From positions 1 to 12,208 of the forward strand of contig JALRGP010000016.1 in assembly GCA_023259685.1 (NCBI GenBank): a DNA stretch of 12,208 bases. Reading direction: 5' to 3'. The DNA is from Alphaproteobacteria bacterium. GTDB taxonomy: Bacteria; Pseudomonadota; Alphaproteobacteria; JALRGP01. Below the pieces are notes generated by a model that saw only the letters and a list, made by a program, of their open reading frames with translations, did no database searches and was not told where the DNA came from. Shown here piece after piece: positions 1 through 6,433 of this stretch; the first letter of the stretch is position 1, and each line of letters opens with the position of its first letter. The translations under genes and the position numbers were made by a program.

Positions 1-1443
1 CGCAAAAAATTTTTCACATCGTGTTCAGATTTAGTACGCTTCAATATTATATTTTTAATGGGAGGATTGTATTCTGATTTTGGCGTAGAATTTTCTAAAT
101 ATTTTTTTGAAATTATGGATGATTACATGATAGTTACATCTCGTGAAGGTTTTATGTGGGGAGGCACAACTTTTTTCGGTTGTGAAAAAAAAAGTTTAAT
201 TATTAATGAAATGCTCAATGTTATTGAGCATTTAGATTCCTTACCAAATCATTTGCAAAATTTTTTTAACTACAGTCCACTGCCTGTATATACATCAATT
301 CCCATGTTTACACTAATGATTGATAAGTATACGAATGAAGAAAATTATATCTTACCTATTTCTTCTGGAAAACTTGTTAAACGTAATCATATGGCCAGTT
401 GGTTAAAAGGTCTTTATGGACAAACAAAAATCACAAAGGACACATGGGAAAAAACTGATTTCTTTTCTAACGCAGCTGTTGTGCCTGAATTTAAATTAGA
501 TCTTGCATTAGATGGATTTACAAAGTTTACCATTGCAATATCTGAAAAAATGTACGCTAGATCAATAGAAAATTTAAAGAAAAAAAGAATCGAGCTCACA
601 AACCATTCAAAAAATACTTATCATAAAATTCTTTTGAATAAGGGAATGTATGTGATACCTCATATCACTCATCGTTCATGGATTACGTCCCAAGATAATC
701 CTAGAGAAGCCCCCATTGAAAAATTAGATCTTTATTTAGAAAGTACACGATCTTTTACATCACATTCTGATTGGCGTCATATTTTTTGGTGCCTTGATAA
801 AAAGAAAATTCCCTTAACAATCGCATACTTAGAACAAGCCAATTTGGACATTGAAATTAAAGAAATTAGTGATATTTATCAAAAAATGAAAGGAAGAGAA
901 ATATTTGATGAATTTTTAAATGACAGTCGTTTTTGTAATGCTAATGATATTTTTAGGATGAATATGTTGTTTTTATATGGTGGATTTTACAGTGATCTTG
1001 GTATGCTTTTTAAAAAAGATATGACACCAATTATTGATAATTTTAACCTTGTAACGTTTATGTATCCCCATCAAGGCTCTTTGGATCATGGGATTTTTGC
1101 ATGCCCTAAAAATTTCAAAATCCCGCTCATTTACCTAAATACTCTTTCAAAAATTTTTCTTTTACCCAAAGATATCCAAGATTTAACCAGAAATATAGAT
1201 GGAACGCAAAATCCTGACTATCAATTAATATGGACAGGGTCCCACCATTTGATGTCAATTATGGATTGTTATCTAGATGATCAGGATAAGGTTTTTTTTA
1301 TGAAACCTGGTGTATTATTTGATTATAATTCTCTTGGTTCTTGGAAAATTTCTAAAGATAATTTTGGAAATAAAGGAATTTTACAATCCAAATTAAATGT
1401 TTTTAACATTCATACATATCCACATATAACGGAGAAAAAATAA
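1..1443 (+). CDS. Tandem-core sugar glycosyltransferase (DXD/TcdA-TcdB/OCH1-like), 5' end outside window
   Basis: Probable glycosyltransferase of the Gly_transf_sug (OCH1/TcdA-TcdB-like) type, which moves a sugar from a nucleotide sugar to a glycan or protein. The frame is open from base 1, so the ATG at 58 is internal (it is the M of LMGGLYSDFG), not the start. The family core, a D-x-x-R helix followed by GGxYxD, occurs twice: around nt 25-93 (SDLVRFN...GGLYSDFG) and nt 937-1008 (NDIFRMN...GGFYSDLG). The second unit has its own N-terminal IPHITHRSW motif near nt 655-681, typical of these enzymes. Sequence after each core also matches (IMDDYMIVT versus IIDNFNLVT, then FFGC versus IFAC). In both copies the usual DxD reads D-x-G, so metal binding may differ or be lost. 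The 3' end overlaps galE by one base, which suggests one transcript and a role in making a glycan. Acceptor and donor cannot be read from sequence. Confidence 0.8.
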   Translation, partial: RKKFFTSCSDLVRFNIIFLMGGLYSDFGVEFSKYFFEIMDDYMIVTSREGFMWGGTTFFGCEKKSLIINEMLNVIEHLDSLPNHLQNFFNYSPLPVYTSIPMFTLMIDKYTNEENYILPISSGKLVKRNHMASWLKGLYGQTKITKDTWEKTDFFSNAAVVPEFKLDLALDGFTKFTIAISEKMYARSIENLKKKRIELTNHSKNTYHKILLNKGMYVIPHITHRSWITSQDNPREAPIEKLDLYLESTRSFTSHSDWRHIFWCLDKKKIPLTIAYLEQANLDIEIKEISDIYQKMKGREIFDEFLNDSRFCNANDIFRMNMLFLYGGFYSDLGMLFKKDMTPIIDNFNLVTFMYPHQGSLDHGIFACPKNFKIPLIYLNTLSKIFLLPKDIQDLTRNIDGTQNPDYQLIWTGSHHLMSIMDCYLDDQDKVFFMKPGVLFDYNSLGSWKISKDNFGNKGILQSKLNVFNIHTYPHITEKK

Positions 1444-1445
1444 TG
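1431..1445 (+). promoter_or_regulatory. Ribosome-binding site and TAATG stop-start overlap for galE
   Basis: GGAG at 1431-1434 lies 8 bases before the ATG at 1443. That ATG overlaps the TAA of the glycosyltransferase as TAATG. This supports 1443 as the real galE start and predicts translational coupling. It matters because this start gives an unusual N-terminal extension. Confidence 0.75.
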
Positions 1446-2477
1446 CATTTTATATCAAAAAAACTACTATCACTCTTTTCCATAACATGGGTCTATGTTG
1501 TAGAATCTGATTATATTATTGTGACAGGAGGAGCTGGATATATCGGCTCACATACCTGCAAAGCTCTTCATCAATCAGGTTATATACCTGTGGTTATGGA
1601 TGATTTAAGCTCTGGATCAAAGGAATTTGTAAAATGGGGACCCTTAGAGGAAGGAAATATCCTTGATAAAGATTGGATTTTTTCCGTTTTTGACAAATAC
1701 CATCCCAAAGCCGTTATGCATTTTGCGGCAAAAATATCTGTTGATGAATCCATCAACGACCCTTTATCCTACTATCATGTTAATTTTTCTGGTTCATTAA
1801 ATTTATTGGATGCCATTCGACATTTTAAAGTAAAAATTTTTATTTTTTCTTCGTCTTGCTCAGTTTATGGCAACCCCATCAATATTCCTGTTGATGAAAC
1901 GCATCCTTTAAATCCTTTGTGTCCTTATGCTAGAACAAAATTATTTTTTGAAGAAGCGTTAAAAGATTGCTCAAAGGCATATGGTTTCAACTATGGAATT
2001 TTACGTTATTTTAATGCGGCAGGATGCGATAAAGATATGGAATCAGGATTTACAAAAGACAATAAAAGTTTTATTTCAATTGCAACCAAGGCAAGTCTAG
2101 AGAGAAAACCTCTAAATATTTTTGGAAATGATTACGATACAAGAGATGGAACTTGTATTCGAGATTTTATTCATGTAGCAGATCTTGCTGATGCTCATGT
2201 TTTAACCTTAAATCATATCATCAAAAAGAATGAATCTCTCTTGCTTAATTTAGGCTCTGAAAAAGGTTATTCAATCAAAGAAGTTGTTCAAGAGCTTCAA
2301 AAAATAAGTGAGAATTACTTAGGCGTTCTTTATGGACCTAAAAGAGATGGTGACATTGTAACGATGATTGCGGATTCCACAAAAGCAAAAAACACATTGA
2401 ATTGGACAGCTCAACATAATCTTGAAGATATTTTACAGACGTCATATCAATGGCAAAAGAAAATAACAAAAGACTAA
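1443..2477 (+). CDS. galE: UDP-glucose 4-epimerase (extended SDR)
   Basis: Interconverts UDP-glucose and UDP-galactose with bound NAD, supplying UDP-galactose for surface polysaccharide. Visible features are the Rossmann motif GGAGYIGS (residues 29-36), the serine cluster of SSSCSVYG (136-143), the catalytic Y162-x3-K166 pair in PYARTK, the RYFNAAGCD segment (188-196) and the DGTCIRDFIHVADLADAH segment (235-252) diagnostic of GalE. Length is 344 residues, close to the family norm of about 330-340, but the Rossmann strand usually starts within five residues of the N-terminus. Here about 22 extra residues precede it: two lysines and then a hydrophobic run (LLSLFSITWVYVV). No in-frame ATG lies between this start and the Rossmann motif; the only later GTG codes the valine of that motif. 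The start is supported by the GGAG site and the TAATG overlap with the preceding glycosyltransferase. The extension may be a membrane tether or a degenerate former leader. A UDP-glucuronate epimerase is possible but less likely. Confidence 0.93.
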   Translation: MHFISKKLLSLFSITWVYVVESDYIIVTGGAGYIGSHTCKALHQSGYIPVVMDDLSSGSKEFVKWGPLEEGNILDKDWIFSVFDKYHPKAVMHFAAKISVDESINDPLSYYHVNFSGSLNLLDAIRHFKVKIFIFSSSCSVYGNPINIPVDETHPLNPLCPYARTKLFFEEALKDCSKAYGFNYGILRYFNAAGCDKDMESGFTKDNKSFISIATKASLERKPLNIFGNDYDTRDGTCIRDFIHVADLADAHVLTLNHIIKKNESLLLNLGSEKGYSIKEVVQELQKISENYLGVLYGPKRDGDIVTMIADSTKAKNTLNWTAQHNLEDILQTSYQWQKKITKD

Positions 2478-2485
2478 ATTTTTCA

Positions 2486-2527
2486 AACACCTCTTGGCCA
2501 TTAAACATATGGTTTTCAAGAGGTGTT
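2486..2527. terminator. Bidirectional hairpin between convergent genes
   Basis: AACACCTCTTG (2486-2496) pairs perfectly with CAAGAGGTGTT (2517-2527). An inner CCAT/ATGG stem (2498-2501 with 2509-2512) adds 4 bp. It sits 8 bases after the galE stop and 8 bases after the stop of the minus-strand gene ending at 2536. Neither strand has a proper U-tract after the stem, so it may act as an mRNA 3'-end stabiliser or a Rho-assisted terminator. Confidence 0.65.
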
Positions 2528-2535
2528 GTATGATA

Positions 2536-3735
2536 TTACATTCTAATAAAAGGAATTCCAGCTTCTTCTAAAAAATTGTAATAATTTTTTTTATAAGATG
2601 GGTAATGATCAAGCATATCCTTAGGATCTGCCATTTTATAAATTTTTTCAATACTCCAAGTACAATCAAAAGATTCTACAAAAGGAATTTTTAAAGTTTC
2701 ACATAATTCTTTTGTCCGAGAGTCATGCACAATACAAAGCGCACGACATCCCCCTAAAAGGGCAGCGATTGCTCCATGAATACGAGATGTCACCATAAGA
2801 TCAAAGTTTTTCATGTAGCTCACCCATTCATCAATCGTTTTGGGAAAGAAAAAATTTTGAGAATAATATTGAAAAATTAATTCATGATCTTTTTTTAATA
2901 AAATAGAATCAAAATCATTTAAAGATCCGTCAATCAAACTTTTTTCTGTTTGAAAAATGTAGGGAGCGCTATATTTAAAGCCAAATAATAAAATATTTTT
3001 TTCATTATCTTTCGCAGATGAATAAGGTGTCACTGAAACAGCAATTTTTTCAGGAAAAGATTTCTCTTGAAAAATATTTTTATAATAATCCATAAGCAGT
3101 AAACTGGGGCAACCTAAAATCACAGAAGGAAGACCGTTATTTTTAAGTACATTTTGTGAAATTTCTCCTCTGCAACCAATTTTATAATGGCATTTTTTAA
3201 GAATATTCACCATATCTTCAGACAATATTACAGATTTACCGTCATCTGTTGGTTCTAATTGCGTTCCACAACCTAAAAGTATCATTTTTGCACAATTTGA
3301 ATTTAAAAACTTTTCATAAAGATTTTTTTTAATGCATTCAACACTTGTATCTCTTGATGTTAAAATGTTTGAAAAAATTGTTAAAAATATAGATTTTTCT
3401 TTATCATGTGCAGCATCGGTAGTTATTAAATAATTGGCATTTTCTGACTTAAATAATTTTTCTGTCGCATAAGAAAATAAAAATTCACCTAAATTTAAAA
3501 AACTAGAAAGCAGATAGCTGTCAAATAAGTTTTGGTTTTCGTGTGCTCTGGCATATACAATTTGAATAGATTGTATATTTGAATCCTTAAATTCTATACT
3601 TTTGACGTGCTGTTGATTTTGAAAATTAAATGGAGATTTTTCTTTTTCTAGTGACTCAATAGCAATGCCTTGACACATCAATTGACCCAGGATAAAAGAT
3701 CCGATCAAGATATGTTTTAATTTTACATTGTCCAT
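2536..3735 (-). CDS. Polysaccharide pyruvyl transferase-family protein with N-terminal signal peptide
   Basis: Member of the polysaccharide pyruvyl transferase family (PF04230-like), whose characterised members add pyruvate ketals from phosphoenolpyruvate to sugars of exopolysaccharides or cell-wall polymers. Visible family marks are GCGTQLE (155-161), CRGEIS (188-193) followed by LGCPS (207-211), and the C-terminal block VTSRIHGAIAALLGG (315-329) with CIVHDSRTKEL (334-344). The first 25 residues look like a Sec signal peptide: MDNVKLKH, a hydrophobic stretch ILIGSFILGQLM, then CQGIA. A lipobox is not convincing because the residue before Cys21 is Met. Family members normally work in the cytoplasm, so export, if real, is odd. 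The start ATG has a modest site (AGG on the minus strand, 3745-3748, about 9 bases upstream). The gene converges on galE and the glycosyltransferase, consistent with a glycan-decorating locus. The family is fairly sure; substrate and location are not. Confidence 0.85.
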   Translation of the reverse strand: MDNVKLKHILIGSFILGQLMCQGIAIESLEKEKSPFNFQNQQHVKSIEFKDSNIQSIQIVYARAHENQNLFDSYLLSSFLNLGEFLFSYATEKLFKSENANYLITTDAAHDKEKSIFLTIFSNILTSRDTSVECIKKNLYEKFLNSNCAKMILLGCGTQLEPTDDGKSVILSEDMVNILKKCHYKIGCRGEISQNVLKNNGLPSVILGCPSLLLMDYYKNIFQEKSFPEKIAVSVTPYSSAKDNEKNILLFGFKYSAPYIFQTEKSLIDGSLNDFDSILLKKDHELIFQYYSQNFFFPKTIDEWVSYMKNFDLMVTSRIHGAIAALLGGCRALCIVHDSRTKELCETLKIPFVESFDCTWSIEKIYKMADPKDMLDHYPSYKKNYYNFLEEAGIPFIRM

Positions 3736-3849
3736 GACAACATAACCTGTTTAAATACTTTCCATTTTTACTACATCATAAAATTATTAAAAAATAGTTG
3801 ATGAGTCATTATCCATGTTGTGAAAATCCAGATATATTTGAGAATTAAT

Positions 3850-3895
3850 CCCTCAACACCTCCTGAATCAGATTTTTTTGAAGGAGCTTTGAGGG
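3850..3895. repeat. Two-tier inverted repeat (hairpin)
   Basis: CCCTCAA (3850-3856) pairs with TTGAGGG (3889-3895). After a small internal loop, CTCCT (3860-3864) pairs with AGGAG (3882-3886). No T-run follows on the plus strand, so it is not a classical intrinsic terminator. The right half also overlaps a plus-strand promoter candidate, so it could instead be an operator or part of an RNA. Confidence 0.5.
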
Positions 3896-3904
3896 GTATA
3901 TAAT
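3878..3904 (+). promoter_or_regulatory. Candidate plus-strand promoter with perfect -10
   Basis: TATAAT at 3899-3904 matches the sigma-70 -10 consensus. TTGAAG at 3878-3883 is a partial -35 at a short 15-base spacing. No plus-strand protein gene lies downstream before two terminator-like hairpins, so if active it would make a short RNA. In DNA this AT-rich a TATAAT can occur by chance. Confidence 0.35.
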
Positions 3905-3910
3905 CAAAGT

Positions 3911-4024
3911 TGAAAGGACATTTGAATCACACTTTGAAGAAGCCGCAGCTAAATAACCATATAGTATTTAAGACCACTCTCAAAACAATAACTCCTTAAA
4001 TATGGTGATCGTAAGGGGTTTTTT
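3911..4024 (+). ncRNA. Candidate small RNA, unknown class
   Basis: Limits are inferred from a promoter-like TATAAT (3899-3904) and a terminator-like hairpin with six T (3990-4024), giving roughly 110 bases. The segment can form a long-range pairing, ACCATAT (3956-3962) with ATATGGT (4000-4006), which competes with the terminator region. TCAAAGT (3904-3910) can pair with ACTTTGA (3931-3937). I do not recognise 6S, SRP, tmRNA or RNase P sequence. It could equally be non-transcribed spacer. Confidence 0.25.
3990..4024 (+). terminator. Intrinsic terminator (plus strand)
   Basis: AACTCCTTA (3990-3998) pairs with TAAGGGGTT (4012-4020) over 9 bp including one T-G wobble, with a 13-base loop and a T-run at 4019-4024. 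No plus-strand protein gene precedes it closely, which is why a small RNA is proposed. Confidence 0.55.
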
Positions 4025-4070
4025 AGGATACACGCAAACATTAGATTATCTTAGATTTTTATAAGTGGCC

Positions 4071-4102
4071 TGCATTCATGTTATGTCATGGATGCATTTT
4101 TT
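4071..4102. terminator. Hairpin just after the prepilin gene stop
   Basis: TGCATTCATG (4071-4080) pairs with CATGGATGCA (4087-4096), 10 bp with one T-G wobble and a 6-base loop. Six T (4097-4102) follow on the plus strand, giving a classical plus-strand terminator shape. In the minus direction it begins 4 bases after the prepilin stop, so it is also the likely 3' end of the gltX operon, there without a U-tract. Confidence 0.55.
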
Positions 4103-4718
4103 AAGGTCGGCAAGGACCAATGCTATATACATTTAAAAAATGAGATCTTGTGTAATAACGTATCAATGATTCATTTTTTTGAGATAATTGAATTGTGTGT
4201 CCGTTATGATCAGGTTCGCCAATCATTAAAAACATCACAATTGAATCAAATTGTTTTAATGTCGGATCTGATTGGTCAACGGTCAGTGTGGAAGAGAAAT
4301 CTTTTTTGCGGCAATAAACTGCAACGTCAGGGAACAAGCGATCGGGATCAATTAAGCTTTTAAATGGCGTGGTAAAAGCAATCTCCACACCATAGGTAAT
4401 CCATTCTCCTGATGCGGTTTGGGCCATGCTTTTTGGTATATTGAGTGTTTTATATGGAATGTAACCAAAAGAAGATGTACATACCTTTGGTGCAACCCCA
4501 TCATTTACCCCATTAGATGGGCAGGGAAAATATTTATGTAATGTTAAAAATGATCCTAAAATTTTTGATAATTGTTCCATTTTTTGATGATTTGTGTGGT
4601 GAGAGGATGCCTTTTTAACAGACAACCAAAACGGAAGGAATCCTGATGTCAGGATTCCTATTACCCCTAAAACAATGGATATTTCAACGAGGCTGTAACT
4701 CCTAAGTCTTTTTTTCAT
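4101..4718 (-). CDS. Type IV prepilin-like / type II secretion pseudopilin-like protein
   Basis: Small membrane-anchored protein with a prepilin N-terminus. The start ATG at 4718 gives a short basic leader MKKRLRS, then YSLVEISIVLGVIGIL, a hydrophobic alpha-helix with the hallmark glutamate at mature position +5. An upstream GTG at 4742 would add 8 residues but makes an atypical leader, so the ATG is preferred. The usual leader-ending Gly is Ser and the usual +1 Phe is Tyr, so processing by prepilin peptidase is uncertain. The rest is a globular domain of about 165 residues with several Cys (YFPCPSNG, KVCTSS, VYCRKK, GPCRP), the first motif resembling the LPCP segment of some alphaproteobacterial pseudopilins. 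It overlaps the gltX 3' end by 17 bases and is therefore probably co-translated with it. No other pilus gene is in the window, so the role (pilus, secretion, DNA uptake) is open. Confidence 0.8.
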   Translation of the reverse strand: MKKRLRSYSLVEISIVLGVIGILTSGFLPFWLSVKKASSHHTNHQKMEQLSKILGSFLTLHKYFPCPSNGVNDGVAPKVCTSSFGYIPYKTLNIPKSMAQTASGEWITYGVEIAFTTPFKSLIDPDRLFPDVAVYCRKKDFSSTLTVDQSDPTLKQFDSIVMFLMIGEPDHNGHTIQLSQKNESLIRYYTRSHFLNVYSIGPCRP

Positions 4719-6045
4719 ACCTGAGTCGATCAAGAGTTTCACTTTGGCCCAAAATGCTCATGATCTCAAAAATGCTTGGTGATACTGTTAAACCTGTCAG
4801 CAATAACCGTGCCACCTTTGCAACGTCACCCAATTTCAATGAATGTTTTTCGCAAAATTGTCTAAAACACGTTTCAATAGTATCTTTTGAAAAATCATTT
4901 AACTGAGATAATTCCTCAATAAGATTTAAGAAACAAGAAGGATATTCCATTTCCTTCAGCATTGGTTGATGAATATAAAATTGTCCCTGCTCTATCAAAT
5001 CGTTGATGGTTTTAGAGCGGTCTTTCAGTCCCTTCATCCCTTGCAAAAGACGTTCATTGATGACTTTATCTGAATTTTTAAAGTAGTCAACCAATGTGTG
5101 ATCATCAGTATGTCTTAAATAATGGGCATTTAAACTGAGTAATTTTTGTAAATCAAATCTTGAAGGAGAGCGGCCGATTGCATCTAAAGAAAACCACTCA
5201 ATGGCTTGGGACGTAGAAATAATTTCATCATCGCCATGTGCCCAACCTAACCGTAATAAATAATTACGCATTGCCTCAGGTAAAACACCCATATCCTCGT
5301 AATCTTTTGTGCCCGTTGCGCCATGACGTTTTGATAATTTAGCCCCATCACTACCATGTATTAATGGAATATGAGCAAAAACCGGCACATCCCAATCACA
5401 GGCTTTGTATAATTGATACTGACGAAACGCATTGGTTAAATGGTCATCGCCTCTAATGATATGGGTGATATTCATATCGTGATCATCTACCACAACCGAT
5501 AACATGTATGTGGGTGTACCATCACTTCTGAGTAAAATCATGTCGTCCAATTGATCATTGTGAACTTGAACATCTCCTTGAATGACATCATGGATAGTGG
5601 TAACGCCAGTCGTTGGCATTTTCAGGCGAATCACTGGATGAGTGTGATGTGGGTGATCAGTTCTGTGTCTACACTTTCCACTATAGCGGTAAGGCTGTTT
5701 GTTTTTGATAGCTTCTTCGCGCATGACGTCTAATTCATCAGGTGTACAATAACAAAAATAAGCCTGTCCTTTTTGAACCAAATCATGAGCAACGTCTTGA
5801 TGGCGCTTGAATCGTGAAAATTGAAAAACCGGCTCATCATCAAAATCAAGTCCTAGCCAGCTTAAACTTTGAAATATAACATCGATGGATTCTTGCGTTG
5901 AACGTTTACGGTCTGTGTCTTCAATACGTAATAAAAATTTTCCACCATAATGGCGTGCGAATAAATAATTAAACAAAGCGGTTCTAGCGCTGCCAATGTG
6001 TAGGAAACCGGTTGGACTTGGTGCAAACCTTACAGCAACGGACAT
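4702..6045 (-). CDS. gltX: Glutamyl-tRNA synthetase (class I)
   Basis: Charges tRNA-Glu with glutamate in the cytoplasm; where GlnRS is absent the same enzyme type also misacylates tRNA-Gln for GatCAB. The HIGH-type motif is FLHIGSARTA (14-23, HIGS at 16-19) and the KMSKS-type motif is KLSKR (236-240). A zinc site is complete: C98, C100, C125 and H127, the same spacing as in E. coli GluRS. At 447 residues it is slightly short of the usual 465-475 or so, with a compact C-terminal anticodon-binding part. The ATG at 6045 gives MSVAVRFAPSPTG, the normal beginning. I see no Shine-Dalgarno sequence. A TATAAT on the minus strand lies only 8 bases upstream, so the message might be leaderless. The downstream prepilin-like gene overlaps its end. 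Nothing suggests a tRNA-Gln-specific paralogue, but this cannot be excluded by eye. Confidence 0.97.
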   Translation of the reverse strand: MSVAVRFAPSPTGFLHIGSARTALFNYLFARHYGGKFLLRIEDTDRKRSTQESIDVIFQSLSWLGLDFDDEPVFQFSRFKRHQDVAHDLVQKGQAYFCYCTPDELDVMREEAIKNKQPYRYSGKCRHRTDHPHHTHPVIRLKMPTTGVTTIHDVIQGDVQVHNDQLDDMILLRSDGTPTYMLSVVVDDHDMNITHIIRGDDHLTNAFRQYQLYKACDWDVPVFAHIPLIHGSDGAKLSKRHGATGTKDYEDMGVLPEAMRNYLLRLGWAHGDDEIISTSQAIEWFSLDAIGRSPSRFDLQKLLSLNAHYLRHTDDHTLVDYFKNSDKVINERLLQGMKGLKDRSKTINDLIEQGQFYIHQPMLKEMEYPSCFLNLIEELSQLNDFSKDTIETCFRQFCEKHSLKLGDVAKVARLLLTGLTVSPSIFEIMSILGQSETLDRLRYEKKT

Positions 6046-6053
6046 AATTGATG

Positions 6054-6059
6054 ATTATA
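6054..6059 (-). promoter_or_regulatory. Candidate -10 box for gltX
   Basis: TATAAT on the minus strand ends 8 bases before the gltX ATG. Initiation from it would start essentially at the AUG. The -35 position at 17-base spacing reads TTAGGA, a poor match, so this is tentative. Confidence 0.3.
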
Positions 6060-6190
6060 ATAAATCGATAGAATTATCCTAACATACTTCAATTCAAGCC
6101 ATATGAGTCTGCAATATTGTTTTGACTTTTTATTCTTACCACCCGACTCTATGACGGCAAATCCAAATTTTTGGTATAGGAATCAGGCTT

Positions 6191-6248
6191 AAGACAGCAT
6201 TTGCAACGAATCTGAGACCTTTTTTAAAGAAAGACAGCAAAGACAGCA
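6191..6248. repeat. AAGACAGCA repeat, three copies
   Basis: The nonamer AAGACAGCA occurs at 6191-6199 and then twice in exact tandem at 6231-6239 and 6240-6248. It could be a protein-binding direct repeat or simple slippage; nothing links it to a known regulator. Confidence 0.6.
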
Positions 6249-6280
6249 CTGATCTCAAGAGTTTTTTTTGAGGAAGCAAT

Positions 6281-6328
6281 ATGGGCAATACCACCTGTGA
6301 GCAATCTCATGTTTATATTTTTTTCTAG
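6281..6328 (+). CDS. Possible 15-residue leader peptide
   Basis: Short frame MGNTTCEQSHVYIFF ending in TAG at 6326-6328. AGGA at 6271-6274 is 6 bases before its ATG, a better ribosome-binding site than most genes here have. Its stop codon abuts the stem of the terminator-like hairpin at 6329-6357, the layout of a leader-peptide attenuator, although the run of codons shows no obvious single amino-acid bias. It may be a chance ORF. Confidence 0.2.
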   Translation: MGNTTCEQSHVYIFF

Positions 6329-6357
6329 AAATTCCTTATTCTAGGAGAATTTTTTTT
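6329..6357 (+). terminator. Terminator-like hairpin with T8
   Basis: AAATTC (6329-6334) pairs with GAATTT (6347-6352), extendable by C-G past a bulged A, and is followed by a run of eight T (6350-6357). The stem is AT-rich and weak. An alternative overlapping stem is CTAGAA/TTCTAG (6325-6330 with 6338-6343). It would end a plus-strand transcript about 100 bases upstream of grpE. Confidence 0.4.
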
Positions 6358-6424
6358 ATATGATCAAAGTGTCGTCGTTCTGTAAGAAGACATCGATAAA
6401 AATATTCGCTCATGACAGCTGATA

Positions 6425-6433
6425 TGGTAAAAT
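6425..6433 (+). promoter_or_regulatory. Extended -10 promoter candidate for grpE
   Basis: TGGTAAAAT (TG at 6425-6426, -10 TAAAAT at 6428-6433) has the TGN extension and lies 28 bases before the grpE ATG. The -35 region (TTCGCT, 6405-6410) is weak, as expected for an extended -10 promoter. The surrounding 14-mer ATATGGTAAAATTT recurs upstream of the OmpA-like gene. Confidence 0.45.

Larger units (their letters stand above)
3736..4100. other. 365-base intergenic region rich in inverted repeats
   Basis: It lies between the start of the pyruvyl transferase-like gene and the stop of the prepilin-like gene, both minus strand. No reading frame here has a good start, a ribosome-binding site and recognisable protein sequence. 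It contains several hairpins and a plus-strand promoter candidate, listed separately. I found no clear minus-strand promoter for the pyruvyl transferase-like gene. Confidence 0.7.

Noticed and set aside
58..60. ATG at 58 as the start of the glycosyltransferase gene
   Set aside because: The frame is open back to base 1 and residues before this Met belong to the conserved D-x-x-R helix of the first core, so the Met is internal.
3930..3960. GAAGAAGCCGCAGCTAAATAA considered as a tmRNA tag end (EEAAAK-stop)
   Set aside because: No upstream tag start of the AND/ANN type, no tRNA-like acceptor piece and no pairing elements of a one- or two-piece tmRNA were found.
3949..4041. 30-codon minus-strand ORF (starts MFACILKNPL)
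   Set aside because: No ribosome-binding site, it crosses the terminator hairpin, and its sequence resembles nothing I know.
4088..4363. Plus-strand 91-codon ORF
   Set aside because: It is antisense to the prepilin-like gene, starts inside a terminator hairpin and has no recognisable protein features.
6100..6357. 6S RNA considered for the roughly 170-base span before grpE
   Set aside because: The size fits, but there is no long closing stem with a central bubble; the sequence does not fold that way by eye.
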